Shown: positions 29,193 through 38,191, counted from the stretch's first letter. The stretch: 64,000 nucleotides of DNA from an uncultured Lachnospiraceae bacterium (GCA_902781505.1 CACZJL010000008.1:16771-80770); one strand, 5' to 3'. Made by a program: numbers and translations. The notes: a model not told the origin generated them from the letters alone.

Positions 29193-30361
29193 TGATTAAC
29201 ATTAATTGCCTTAATAATATTTCTGATAAGGGTCTTGCCCTTTTCACAAGTCAGTATAACAAGGATGCAAAGTTTGAAGAAGCTGATGCAGTTCTTGTAA
29301 GAAGTGCCAAGATGCATGATATGGAGCTTCCTGAAACTCTTCTTGCAATAGGAAGAGCCGGAGCTGGTGTTAACAATATTCCTCTTGATAAGTGCGCAGA
29401 TCAGGGGATCGTTGTATTCAACACACCCGGTGCAAATGCAAATGCCGTTAAGGAAATGGTAATTGCTGCTATGTTACTTGGTTCAAGAGATTATATCGGT
29501 GGTTTCAACTGGGTTAAGGAGAACAAGACTGACCCTGATATCGCTAAGTCTGCCGAGAAGGCTAAGAAGGCATTTGCCGGTACAGAAATCAAGGGCAAGA
29601 AGCTCGGTGTTATCGGTCTTGGTGCAATCGGTCAGCTTGTAGCTAACGCTGCAATTTCTCTTGGCATGGAAGTAGCCGGATATGATCCATACCTTTCTGT
29701 AACAGCTGCATGGAACCTTTCAAGCAAGGTTGAGCATATCGAGAAGGTTGAAGATATCTTCAAGACTTGCGATATCATCACAATCCATGTTCCTGCATTA
29801 GATTCTACAAAGGGAATGGTTAACAAGGCTGCATTCGATTTAATGAAGGACGGCGTTATTTTAGTTAACTGTGCAAGAGATACTCTGGTTGAAGAAGCTG
29901 CTCTTCTTGACGCTGTTAAGACAGGCAAGGTTAAGAAGTACATCACTGACTTCGCTACACCAGGTGTTGCTAACGCTGATACAGATAAGATTATCATCCT
30001 TCCACACCTCGGCGCTTCTACAGAAGAAGCTGAAGAGAACTGTGCGAAGATGGCAGTTGAAGAAGTTCGCGACTTCATCGAGAATGGTAACATCACTCAT
30101 TCTGTAAACTACCCTGCAGTAAACATGGGAACATGCCAGACAGCAGGAAGAATTGCAGTATGCCACAAGAATGTTCCTTCTGTAATTTCTAAGATTACAG
30201 CTATCTTCGGAAATGTTAACTCTAACATCTCCAACATGGCTAATCAGTCCCGTAAGGACTATGCTTACACACTTATTGACATCGATGCTCCTGCAACTGA
30301 CGATTTAATCGCTCAGATCGCAGCAGTTGAAGGTGTTCTTAAGGTAAGAGTTGTAAAGTAA
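29192..30361 (+). CDS. serA: D-3-phosphoglycerate dehydrogenase
   Basis: First enzyme of serine synthesis, NAD-dependent. The substrate domain has GAGVNNIPLDKCADQGIVV, the Rossmann fold has IGLGAIGQLVANAA, and catalytic residues lie in VNCARDTLVEEAAL and LPHLGASTEEAEENCA. From about residue 320 a C-terminal ACT-like domain (VPSVISKITAIFGNVNSNISNM) may bind serine for feedback control. At 389 residues it is the short form without the intervening ASB domain. It is followed by a strong terminator. Confidence 0.96.
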   Translation: MININCLNNISDKGLALFTSQYNKDAKFEEADAVLVRSAKMHDMELPETLLAIGRAGAGVNNIPLDKCADQGIVVFNTPGANANAVKEMVIAAMLLGSRDYIGGFNWVKENKTDPDIAKSAEKAKKAFAGTEIKGKKLGVIGLGAIGQLVANAAISLGMEVAGYDPYLSVTAAWNLSSKVEHIEKVEDIFKTCDIITIHVPALDSTKGMVNKAAFDLMKDGVILVNCARDTLVEEAALLDAVKTGKVKKYITDFATPGVANADTDKIIILPHLGASTEEAEENCAKMAVEEVRDFIENGNITHSVNYPAVNMGTCQTAGRIAVCHKNVPSVISKITAIFGNVNSNISNMANQSRKDYAYTLIDIDAPATDDLIAQIAAVEGVLKVRVVK

Positions 30362-30379
30362 TTTAATACTTGAATGAAG

Positions 30380-30415
30380 AAAGCTCCGGCAGTCGAAAGA
30401 CTGTCGGAGCTTTTT
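30380..30415 (+). terminator. Rho-independent terminator after serA
   Basis: AAAGCTCCGGCAGTC (30380-30394) pairs with GACTGTCGGAGCTTT around a GAAA tetraloop, with one wobble, followed by a T-tract. A textbook terminator. Confidence 0.9.
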
Positions 30416-30492
30416 GAGTATGTATGTGCCGGCGGAGGCAGATACATTTGTAAGATTAAGTCCTAAATTTTCTAGAATTGCGAGATTTCTTA

Positions 30493-30510
30493 TGCTATAC
30501 TTTAAAAGTA
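30493..30510 (+). promoter_or_regulatory. Extended -10 promoter and palindromic operator of the marR gene
   Basis: TGCTATACT (30493-30501) is an extended -10. A perfect 13-base palindrome TACTTT-A-AAAGTA (30498-30510) overlaps its end and the expected transcription start. MarR proteins usually bind such palindromes in their own promoters, so autorepression is the natural prediction. Confidence 0.55.
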
Positions 30511-30536
30511 TGGATTAAACTATAACCAGAGGTGAA

Positions 30537-31022
30537 ATGATGAGTACAGAAAACAGATTTGCAGAAGTGTACACAAAATTTAAAATGCATTTTTATCGTG
30601 AAGTTTTCAGAAATTTTGGTGATCGAGAGGCGACACTGACAACCGTTGAGACTTTTTGCATGGAGGTCATTTATGCTATGAATAATCCGACCATCAATCA
30701 GTTCGCACAGTTTATTCAGATTTCTTCGCCAAATGCGGCCTATAAGGTGAATAATTTAATCCGTAAGGGCTATCTGAAGAAGGTGCAGGGTGAAAAGGAT
30801 CACAGAGAGTACTATTTACACGTAACTCAGAAGTATCTTGATTACTACAATGTGAGCACAAACTATTTAGATACGGTTTGGAACCGTCTGAATGAGCGTC
30901 TGAATGAGGATGAAATGAAGACGTTAGATCACATTCTGCAGATTATGTCAGATGAGCTGATGCCGGAAATTCCGGCGTTTAAAAACGTGGAGAAGAAAGG
31001 AAATAAACATGGCACAGATTAA
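30537..31022 (+). CDS. MarR-family transcriptional regulator
   Basis: A winged-helix dimeric regulator of 160-161 residues. The recognition helix region is TINQFAQFIQISSPNAAYKVNNLIRKGYL and the wing follows in KKVQGEKDHREYYLHVT. Flanking helices at both ends would form the dimer interface. Two adjacent ATGs (30537, 30540) both suit the AGAGGTG ribosome site. The end overlaps the DUF1015 gene by 14 bases. Ligand unknown; the operator described at 30498 suggests self-control. Confidence 0.88.
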   Translation: MMSTENRFAEVYTKFKMHFYREVFRNFGDREATLTTVETFCMEVIYAMNNPTINQFAQFIQISSPNAAYKVNNLIRKGYLKKVQGEKDHREYYLHVTQKYLDYYNVSTNYLDTVWNRLNERLNEDEMKTLDHILQIMSDELMPEIPAFKNVEKKGNKHGTD

Positions 31023-32247
31023 ACCGTTTGAATGTGTAAGACCAGCACAGAACGCAGCAAGAGATTTTGCAGCACTTCCTTACGATGTGTACAACAGAAA
31101 GGAAGCTTGCGAGGTGGTAGCAAAGAATCCAAAGTCATTTCTTGCAATTGACAGAGCAGAAACTCAGTTTGACGACTCTGTTGACACATATGCTCCAGAA
31201 GTATATGCAAAGGCAAATGAGCTTTTAGAGAAGGCAATTGCTGATGGAACTTTAGTTACGGACACAGATAAGGCATATTACATCTATTCGCTTACAATGG
31301 ATGGAAGAACTCAGACGGGTATTGTGGCAGTTTCTTCTATCGATGATTATCAGAACGGTGTAATCAAAAAGCATGAAAATACAAGAGCAGATAAGGAACA
31401 GGACCGTATCAATCACGTTGATACATTAAGTGCACAGACAGGTCCAATCTTCCTTGCTTACAGAGATAACAAGGTAATCGATGCAGAAGTTGCTAAGAAG
31501 ATGGCAGAAGCACCTTTATATGATTTTGTTGCTGATGACGGAATTCGCCATGCAGTATGGAAGATTGCAGAGCCGGAAGCTGTTAAGGCAATCGAAGAAG
31601 CATTTGATGGAATTGATAACATCTATATTGCAGATGGCCATCACAGAGCAGCATCCGCTGTTAAGGTTGGCTTAAAGAGAAGAGCAGCACATCCTGATTA
31701 CGATGGAACTGAAGAATTCAATTTCTTCCTTTCTGTATTATTCCCGGATGAGCAGCTGATGATTCTTCCTTACAACCGTGTCGTAAAGGACTTAAACGGA
31801 CTTACCGAAGAAGAATTCAAGGCAGAAGTTGAGAAGAAGTTTGTAGTTGAGGCTGCATCAGAAGCAGTATCACCTGCTTCAAAGGCAACTTTTGGAATGT
31901 ACCTTGGCAAGAAGTGGTATCTGTTAACTGCCAAGCCTGAAATCTTAAGCGAAGATCCTGTAGATGGTCTGGATGTTGCAGTATTACAGAATGAAGTATT
32001 AGATCCTATTCTTGGAATCAAGGATCCTAAGACGGATTCAAGAATTGACTTCATCGGCGGCATCCGTGGACTAAAGGAACTTGAGAAGAGATGTAATGAG
32101 GATTGTGTTTTAGCATTCTCCATGTATCCAACCCAGATTTCAGAGCTGTTTGATGTTGCGGATGCAAACCGTCTCATGCCACCTAAGTCTACATGGTTTG
32201 AGCCAAAGCTCCGCTCCGGATTATTCATTCATAAAATTGAAAGATAA
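31009..32247 (+). CDS. DUF1015 family protein
   Basis: A cytosolic protein of 412 residues with the DUF1015 pattern: IKPFECVRPAQNAARDFAALPYDVY at the start, KHENTRADKEQDRINH in the middle, and the motif ADGHHRAASA, whose acidic-plus-histidine set looks like a metal or phosphate site. DUF1015 genes are frequently found beside serA/serC in Firmicutes, and this one is just past that pair, which points to serine or phosphoserine metabolism; the exact reaction is not established here. It starts within the marR end and is followed 8 bases later by an esterase gene. Confidence 0.85.
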   Translation: MAQIKPFECVRPAQNAARDFAALPYDVYNRKEACEVVAKNPKSFLAIDRAETQFDDSVDTYAPEVYAKANELLEKAIADGTLVTDTDKAYYIYSLTMDGRTQTGIVAVSSIDDYQNGVIKKHENTRADKEQDRINHVDTLSAQTGPIFLAYRDNKVIDAEVAKKMAEAPLYDFVADDGIRHAVWKIAEPEAVKAIEEAFDGIDNIYIADGHHRAASAVKVGLKRRAAHPDYDGTEEFNFFLSVLFPDEQLMILPYNRVVKDLNGLTEEEFKAEVEKKFVVEAASEAVSPASKATFGMYLGKKWYLLTAKPEILSEDPVDGLDVAVLQNEVLDPILGIKDPKTDSRIDFIGGIRGLKELEKRCNEDCVLAFSMYPTQISELFDVADANRLMPPKSTWFEPKLRSGLFIHKIER

Positions 32248-32255
32248 TAAGAATT

Positions 32256-33104
32256 ATGATTCATAAAAAAATAACGATTGAAATTGATTATGAAGCACTT
32301 GGTATTGAGCACAAGGGACCTGAAGCGTTCTTTGTGACTTATATCAGGGATCGTTTCGAAGATATGCAGAATCCGTTTCACAGACCGTTTGTGCTGATTG
32401 CACCGGGTGGCGGATTTGATCACTTAAGCCCAAGAGAGGGAGAGCCGGTTGCGTTAGAGCTGCTTAAGCGCGGATTTAACTGTGCGGTACTTCATTACAG
32501 CCTTGCACCGAATACTTTCCCATGTGCGCTCTATGAAGCAGCCTGGGCGATTGATTATGTGAAAGATCACGCAGCAGAATGGGATGTCAATCCGCATCGC
32601 GTGATTATGGCAGGCTTCTCAGCAGGAGGCCATGTGGCAGCAGGTCTTGCGACTCTTTATAACGAGCCGGAGCTTGCGGCATTTGAAAAAAATGTTTTAG
32701 ACAGAAGTCCGGAAGATATCGTTCCGGATGGACTTCTTTTAGGTTATCCGGTTATTCTTTCCGGTAAGCATGCGCATGAAGGCTCTATTAAGAATCTTTG
32801 CGGCGATCGACTGGAAGAATTAAAGGATTCCATGTCTCTTGAAAAACGTGTTGATAAGTCAACACCTAAGACCTTCATCTGGCACACCTTTGAAGATAAC
32901 TCCGTGCCACTTGAAAACAGTCTGGCCTTTGTATCTTCATTAAGAAAGCATGAAGTTCCGTTTGAATATCATGTGTTCCCACAGGGCTGTCACGGTCTTT
33001 CTCTTGGAACAGCAGATACAGACCTCAAGGACGGCAGACACAACAATCCGCAGGTGACTGTATGGCCTGAGCTTTTTGAGAACTGGGTTAAAAACAATAT
33101 CTGA
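32256..33104 (+). CDS. Alpha/beta hydrolase (BD-FAE/acetyl esterase-like)
   Basis: A 282-residue cytosolic esterase-like enzyme without a signal peptide. The oxyanion segment is APGGGFDHLS, the nucleophile elbow G-F-S-A-G-G-H, the acid Asp is in HTFEDNSVP, and the catalytic His in PQGCHGLSLG. This layout matches carbohydrate acetyl esterases/BD-FAE and small carboxylesterases. The substrate cannot be told from sequence; de-acetylation of sugars taken up by a gut bacterium is one possibility. It ends the marR-DUF1015 unit before a terminator. Confidence 0.85.
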   Translation: MIHKKITIEIDYEALGIEHKGPEAFFVTYIRDRFEDMQNPFHRPFVLIAPGGGFDHLSPREGEPVALELLKRGFNCAVLHYSLAPNTFPCALYEAAWAIDYVKDHAAEWDVNPHRVIMAGFSAGGHVAAGLATLYNEPELAAFEKNVLDRSPEDIVPDGLLLGYPVILSGKHAHEGSIKNLCGDRLEELKDSMSLEKRVDKSTPKTFIWHTFEDNSVPLENSLAFVSSLRKHEVPFEYHVFPQGCHGLSLGTADTDLKDGRHNNPQVTVWPELFENWVKNNI

Positions 33105-33115
33105 TGAATCAGATT

Positions 33116-33160
33116 GCCTGCGTTAACCGCTTATTTTAGCGGCCTGACGCAGGCTTTTTT
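33116..33160 (+). terminator. Rho-independent terminator after the esterase gene
   Basis: GCCTGCGT (33116-33123) pairs with ACGCAGGC, enclosing CCGCT/AGCGG, followed by TTTTTT. Only about 25 bases separate it from the next start, so the next gene relies on readthrough or a promoter hidden in this short stretch. Confidence 0.85.
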
Positions 33161-33185
33161 AAAAATAGTATCGGGGGTAACGAGT

Positions 33186-35534
33186 ATGAATAAAAAACTA
33201 TATGCATTGATGAACTGGCCGGAAATCGAAGGCGTTGTCTACTCAGAAGAGGAGCATCCTTACTCTATCTTAGGAGGAAAGATGACAAAGGATGGATTCC
33301 TGATTCAGGTATTCCGTCCGGATGCGGTCACTGTGACGGCAGTCTGGTCTGGTGGCAGAAAGAAAGTGGAGCTTGAAAAGGTAGATGAGGGAGGCTTCTT
33401 TGCGGGACTGATTCCATCTTCAAGAAAAGTAAAATATACACTGATCGTCGAGAATAAGAATGGACGTAAGTTTGATTTTACGGATCCATACTCGTTTGAA
33501 GTAAAACTTACAGATGCACAGAAACGTGCATTTTGTTCCGGTTCCTTAAAGAAACCGTGGGAACTTTTAGGTGCTCACGGTATGAAGGTTGATGGTGTGG
33601 AAGGCGTTCGTTTTGTGACCTGGGCACCAGAGGCCGTGCGTGTGTCTGTTGTTGGGGAATTTTCCGGGGAACAAGGCAGAGTGCTTCCAATGGAAAAGGA
33701 TGAGGAATCCGGCCTGTTTGTGCTGTTTGTTCCGGGCATATCAGAGACCTGCGAATATCAGTATGAAGTGAAGGCCAGAGGCGGAGCGGTTGTCAGAAAA
33801 GATGATCCGTATGCATGTGATTCGGAAGCTTTTGCGTTCCACGATGAAGAGTGGATGGCAGAGCGCGCAAATTCTGACGTGCAGGATGACGCAAGAAGTA
33901 TTTTGACGGTTGAACCGGCGATTCAGTCTGGAAAGGTGTCCTTTTTTCAGAAGCTGAAGAAGGAAACGCTGCCGGCAGCGGTGGAATATGGATTCGATTC
34001 CATTTTCATCAGGTCGCCTCTTAAATACAGATCGGATGCAGCCAAGGGGAATACTGCTTATTTATGTGATTCCAGATTTGGTACGGCTAAAGAACTGAAG
34101 GAGTTTGTGGATGCGGCGCATCAGTCCGGGGTTTCTGTTCTGATGGATTTGAATGTAGCCTTTATTACAGGTGATTCTGAAGGACTGGTGAACTTTGACG
34201 GAGCAAAAGCGTACGAGATGTTTGTTACAAGAACAGACAAGTATCCCGGCGAGCTTTTATTTACACCGGATTTCTCAAAGGCTCCGGTCCGCATGTACTA
34301 TAAGGGGGCTGCGGCCTACTGGATGAGTCATTTCCACATTGACGGATTCCGTCTGGCCGATGTGGCAACAACGCTGTATCTCGATTATGGAAAGAATCCC
34401 GGTGAGTGGATTCCGAATATCTATGGCGGAAATGAAAATCTCTATGCAATCAGCTTTTATCAGGAGTTTAACAGAGCGGTTCATAAGGTGCCCGGTGTAA
34501 TTACAATCGCACAGGAAGAGAGTGCCTTCAGCTCATCTACAGGAACAACAGAGGAATCTCTTGGATTTGATTTCAAGTGCAATGAGGACTTTACGGATAA
34601 CCTGCTGTCCTTTGAAATGCAGGATCCATTATTCAGAAAAGGCGTTTATGACAAACTTTCTGAGTCTATGATTTATCATTACATGGAGGAGTTTATTCTT
34701 CCTATGAAGGCTTCAGATCTGAAGCGTAACGGTGCTGACACGCTTGTCCTTGCAATGCCGGAGGAAGATGAGGCGTTAAAGGAACTTGACGCGAAGCTGG
34801 CTTTATCGTATCTTTACACAATGCCAGGCAAGAAGTTGGTGGAGCAGGGTGTGACCGGGCTCGCTGACGGAAGCGTTTTAAAGCGACTGAATCAGATGTA
34901 CAAAGAAATTCCGGCATTTTCCGAACTCGACAGCTATGAAGAAGGTTTTGCCTGGGTCTGCCAAAATGATGCAGAACGCACTGTGTTGGCTTACTTAAGA
35001 AATGATAGTAAGGACAACCACTATCTGGTGATCTGCAATTTCACTCCGGTGGATAGAACAGGTTATCGCCTTGGCGTTCCTTATTCCGGTTCTTATAAGG
35101 TGATATTTGACAGTGCCAATGCAAAAGTTGAGCCTTCTTCTGAGTTTAAGTCTCATCTGTGCAAATGGAATCACTGTGAAGATTATATCGATGTAGATGT
35201 GAGCGGGCTTTCCTGTCTTGTTCTGTCTTATCGCGCCTTTGATGAGTTTGAGAAGGAGGAAATCCGTATCAGACAGAAAGCAGAAGAGGCGAAGCGTGAG
35301 GCGTTAAAGGAGAAGGAAGAGGCGAGACTTCTTGAGGAAGAAGCTAAACGCAAGGCTGATGCAGCGCATGCTGCTGAAGAAAAGGCAAAGCAGGCTGCTT
35401 TGGAAGCGCAGAAAGCAGAGCAGGCAGCGACCTTAAAAGCAAAGGAAGCAACAGCACTCAGCCGTACAATTGAAAGAGAAACAAAGAAGAAACTGGAGGC
35501 CCTGGCGAAAAAGTTCTCCGGTTCTGAAAGGTAA
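33186..35534 (+). CDS. Degenerate GH13_9 branching-enzyme-like protein with coiled-coil tail
   Basis: Length 782 from ATG 33186 after GGGGG. Two N-terminal CBM48-like beta domains (HPYSILGGK...; WELLGAHG...VRFVTWAPEAVRVSVVGEF) lead into a GlgB-like barrel, recognisable by LYLDYGKNPGEWIPNIYGGNENLYAI. Catalytic residues are gone: the nucleophile position in DGFRLADV is Ala391 (GlgB has DGLRVDAV-type), the acid/base position in TIAQEES is Gln443, and the SHDE site reads KASD at 508-511. A GH13 beta-sandwich-like C domain follows. The last ~90 residues are an uninterrupted K/E/A-rich coiled coil. I infer a glycan-binding or scaffold pseudoenzyme, not a branching enzyme. It is 5 bases from an MscS channel gene. 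Confidence 0.85.
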   Translation: MNKKLYALMNWPEIEGVVYSEEEHPYSILGGKMTKDGFLIQVFRPDAVTVTAVWSGGRKKVELEKVDEGGFFAGLIPSSRKVKYTLIVENKNGRKFDFTDPYSFEVKLTDAQKRAFCSGSLKKPWELLGAHGMKVDGVEGVRFVTWAPEAVRVSVVGEFSGEQGRVLPMEKDEESGLFVLFVPGISETCEYQYEVKARGGAVVRKDDPYACDSEAFAFHDEEWMAERANSDVQDDARSILTVEPAIQSGKVSFFQKLKKETLPAAVEYGFDSIFIRSPLKYRSDAAKGNTAYLCDSRFGTAKELKEFVDAAHQSGVSVLMDLNVAFITGDSEGLVNFDGAKAYEMFVTRTDKYPGELLFTPDFSKAPVRMYYKGAAAYWMSHFHIDGFRLADVATTLYLDYGKNPGEWIPNIYGGNENLYAISFYQEFNRAVHKVPGVITIAQEESAFSSSTGTTEESLGFDFKCNEDFTDNLLSFEMQDPLFRKGVYDKLSESMIYHYMEEFILPMKASDLKRNGADTLVLAMPEEDEALKELDAKLALSYLYTMPGKKLVEQGVTGLADGSVLKRLNQMYKEIPAFSELDSYEEGFAWVCQNDAERTVLAYLRNDSKDNHYLVICNFTPVDRTGYRLGVPYSGSYKVIFDSANAKVEPSSEFKSHLCKWNHCEDYIDVDVSGLSCLVLSYRAFDEFEKEEIRIRQKAEEAKREALKEKEEARLLEEEAKRKADAAHAAEEKAKQAALEAQKAEQAATLKAKEATALSRTIERETKKKLEALAKKFSGSER

Positions 35535-35539
35535 TTGAG

Positions 35540-36376
35540 ATGGATGCAGTAAGAGAGGAGTTACAACAGCTTATTGCTAAGATTACAGGACAGATTGGTC
35601 AGTTTGGTTTTCAGCTGATTGTTGCAGTTCTGGTCTGGGCTGTTGGACGAAGGATTATTAAGTGGCTTGTCAATAAGGTTTTAGCTACCTTTTTAGAGAA
35701 GACAAGTCTTGAAAAGGATGTTTATCATTTCATTCTGTCACTTGCTAGAATCGTACTTTATATTCTGTTGATTCTTGAAATTCTGACGGTTGTCGGAATT
35801 CAAACAACGAGTATGCTGACCATGCTTGGTACTGCTGTTTTAGCTGTTGGTATGTCCCTGCAGGGGAGTTTGTCAAACTTTGCAGGCGGACTGATTCTTC
35901 TGATTTTTAAGCCGTTCCGTGTCGGAGATTATGTTGAGTCTCAGACCTGCGAAGGTAACGTAGAGGCAATCGGAATTCTTTATACAAAGATTATAACGAT
36001 TGATCAGAAGACCATTTTCATGCCAAATGGTGCCTTGATGAACAGTAATATTACGAACTACTCCGCAACCGGTATCAGAAGACTCGATATCGAGATTGGA
36101 GTACCTTACGACACAGATTTAAAGCTGGTTCGACGTATTATGCTGGATGTACTTGCGGAAGATGATCGGGTAATTAAAGATAAGGATCAGGAAGTTGTAT
36201 TAAAGAAGCTTGGCGACAGTGCAATTGTGATGGAGAGCCACGCCTATGTATACAGAAGCGATTTCCTTTCAAGCAAATTCAGTATTACAGAGAAGTATTT
36301 TGAAGCACTTAAGGAACATGGAATCAGTATTCCATTCCCTCAGATGGATGTGCATATGGATCAGAATCAGGACTGA
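35540..36376 (+). CDS. MscS-type mechanosensitive channel
   Basis: A small-conductance mechanosensitive channel that releases solutes on hypo-osmotic shock. Three N-terminal membrane helices are visible (about residues 18-40, 62-83 and 90-110). The pore-lining TM3 and adjoining beta domain read GTAVLAVGMSLQGSLSNFAGGLILLIFKPFRVGDYVE, with the usual Gly/Ala packing. The cytoplasmic vestibule follows (NGALMNSNITNYSATGIRRLD). Length 278 matches E. coli MscS closely. It forms a two-gene unit with the preceding pseudoenzyme. Confidence 0.93.
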   Translation: MDAVREELQQLIAKITGQIGQFGFQLIVAVLVWAVGRRIIKWLVNKVLATFLEKTSLEKDVYHFILSLARIVLYILLILEILTVVGIQTTSMLTMLGTAVLAVGMSLQGSLSNFAGGLILLIFKPFRVGDYVESQTCEGNVEAIGILYTKIITIDQKTIFMPNGALMNSNITNYSATGIRRLDIEIGVPYDTDLKLVRRIMLDVLAEDDRVIKDKDQEVVLKKLGDSAIVMESHAYVYRSDFLSSKFSITEKYFEALKEHGISIPFPQMDVHMDQNQD

Positions 36377-36413
36377 ATCCATGAGCTGATTACACACAGA
36401 TTAATTTAAGGAG

Positions 36414-36447
36414 AGCCGTCAGGGTGAAGCCCTGGCGGCTTTTTTTA
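36414..36447 (+). terminator. Rho-independent terminator after the MscS gene
   Basis: AGCCGTCAGGG (36414-36424) pairs with CCCTGGCGGCT (36430-36440), with one wobble, followed by seven T's. Confidence 0.88.
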
Positions 36448-36506
36448 CACGCCTGCACCCTGAAACGGGAGTAGATTGGACTCATCTGTCAGGTGTAACG
36501 TTTCAC

Positions 36507-36531
36507 AATATGAACAAGAGATGTTCATATT
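36507..36531. promoter_or_regulatory. Perfect inverted repeat upstream of the VTC-domain gene
   Basis: AATATGAAC (36507-36515) and GTTCATATT (36523-36531) are exact reverse complements separated by 7 bases, about 100 bases before the start codon. It is followed by TTTTCCCC. It could be an operator for the VTC/DUF4956 unit or a weak terminator; no clear promoter hexamers were found around it. Confidence 0.5.
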
Positions 36532-36631
36532 TTTCCCCTCTTTTAAACACAAGTTGAACACAAAATCTCGGTATTCTAAGTCCTGTAAACAACAAGACCT
36601 CAACAAATATGAAAAGAATGGGGGTGTGGTT

Positions 36632-37477
36632 ATGGCAATTGAAGTGTTTAACCGATATGAAAAGAAATATCTGGTCCCTATCGAGAAGGCCGGGGCTCTG
36701 ATTAAGGCGATGTCGTTTCGAATGGAACCGGATGCGTTCAATGTAGGTGGAGAAACCTACAAGATTACCAATATCTATTATGACACTGCCGACAGCGCAC
36801 TGATTCGGACCTCAGTTGAAAAGCCGGTTTACAAAGAGAAGTTCAGGCTTCGGGCTTATGGGGTACCAAATCTGACAGATCAGGTCTTTCTTGAAATCAA
36901 GAAAAAGTACAACGGAAATGTTAACAAGAGAAGGACGACAATGCCACTTATACAGGCGTATCAGTACCTGAATCAGGGGCTGAGGCCGGTGTCGGAACAG
37001 ACGGAGAGTCTGGTGGGAGAACAGGCTGGAGGACAGGTGCTAAAGCAGGCGTCTGCTCGGAAGATTAACTGGCAGGTGCTTAAGGAAATTGATTATATGA
37101 AGTCACTGTATGGACTGGTTCCAAAGGCTTATATCTCCTATGACAGAATGGCGTACTTCGACAGAGAAGATAAGAATTTCCGCGTGACGTTTGATACGAA
37201 TATTCAGACAAGAAGAAATCATCTTCGTCTGGAAGACGGAGCGTACGGAGAACAGCTTTTAAATAAAGGTATGATGCTGATGGAGGTGAAAATCCCGGGT
37301 GCGATGCCACTTTGGTTTAATCATTATCTGACAGAACTTGAAATCTATCCGACTTCATTTTCAAAATATGGAATGGAGTATAAACGTTTCCTGGCTAAAG
37401 AAGCGCAGGAACAGAAACGAAAGGGAGAATTATTATGTTGGAATCCATCTTTACAAGTACAGGCTCACTTAGCATGA
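36632..37477 (+). CDS. VTC-domain (polyphosphate polymerase-like) protein
   Basis: A CYTH/triphosphate-tunnel fold protein of 281 residues related to the catalytic domain of eukaryotic VTC polyphosphate polymerase. The basic tunnel residues expected for the fold are seen in FNRYEKKYLVP, KEKFRLRAYG, FLEIKKKYNGNVNKRR and ISYDRMAYF; the metal-binding Glu is in LMEVKIPG. The start at ATG 36632 follows GGGGGTG; a longer in-frame form would run through the upstream inverted repeat. It overlaps the DUF4956 membrane gene by 43 bases, a partnership common in Firmicutes, so a membrane-associated polyphosphate or nucleotide-derived polymer function is likely but unproven. Confidence 0.85.
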   Translation: MAIEVFNRYEKKYLVPIEKAGALIKAMSFRMEPDAFNVGGETYKITNIYYDTADSALIRTSVEKPVYKEKFRLRAYGVPNLTDQVFLEIKKKYNGNVNKRRTTMPLIQAYQYLNQGLRPVSEQTESLVGEQAGGQVLKQASARKINWQVLKEIDYMKSLYGLVPKAYISYDRMAYFDREDKNFRVTFDTNIQTRRNHLRLEDGAYGEQLLNKGMMLMEVKIPGAMPLWFNHYLTELEIYPTSFSKYGMEYKRFLAKEAQEQKRKGELLCWNPSLQVQAHLA

Positions 37478-38124
37478 GTGATGCGTTATTTTCAGTGATT
37501 GCGGCACTTATGTGCGGCTTTGTTATCGGGTTTGGCTATATGCTGGCCTGTAAAAAGAAGGGCTTTGGAAAGGATTTTATTATCGGACTTGTTCTGATTC
37601 CTAGCATTGTCGCAGTGATTATCATGCTGATTAATACTAATGTAGCGGCTGCGCTTTCCTTAGGCGGTGCGTTTGCTTTAGTTCGTTTCCGCTCAGCACC
37701 TGGTAATGCAAAAGATATTGCTACAGTATTCTTTGCAATGACAACAGGCCTTGCTTGCGGACTTGGATATATCCTTTTTGCCTGTGTGTTCACAATTGTT
37801 ATTCTTGCAGTTCTTCTTGCTCTTACAATGTCAGGTTTTGCAGAGAGAGATGAAGAACTCAGAATGCTTAAGATTACAATTCCCGAGAATCTTAACTACA
37901 CAGATGTATTTAAGGAAGTTCTCGAGAATTATACAACAGTGGCACAGCTTCGCAAAGTGAAGACAACGAATATGGGAAGCATGTTTGAGCTTACTTATAC
38001 GGTGAAGCTTAAGGAGGCAGATGAAAAGGAAATGATCGATGATCTTCGTACAAGAAACGGTAATCTTCCAATCATCCTTTCTGAAATTATCGAGCGAGCT
38101 GATGCTTTAAATTCAGCGTATTAA
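37435..38124 (+). CDS. DUF4956 membrane protein
   Basis: A 229-residue integral membrane protein with about four helices (roughly residues 18-38, 47-66, 68-85 with GGAFALVRFRSAPGNAKDIATVF following, and 100-130) and a soluble C-terminal alpha/beta domain beginning about residue 145. The RFRS-PG-AKDI segment between helices is the family hallmark. The ribosome site GGGAG and ATG 37435 lie inside the end of the VTC gene, so the two products are translationally coupled and probably act as a complex. Confidence 0.85.
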   Translation: MLESIFTSTGSLSMSDALFSVIAALMCGFVIGFGYMLACKKKGFGKDFIIGLVLIPSIVAVIIMLINTNVAAALSLGGAFALVRFRSAPGNAKDIATVFFAMTTGLACGLGYILFACVFTIVILAVLLALTMSGFAERDEELRMLKITIPENLNYTDVFKEVLENYTTVAQLRKVKTTNMGSMFELTYTVKLKEADEKEMIDDLRTRNGNLPIILSEIIERADALNSAY

Positions 38125-38191
38125 TTTAAGCCTCCTTTAGTGTAAAGAGAGTTTATCGACAAAACGTTCTTAATCTGAATGAAAATATTAT

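Noticed and set aside
33186..35534. Functional glycogen branching enzyme
   Set aside because: The overall similarity is strong, but the three catalytic positions are all replaced, and no other glycogen genes are nearby.
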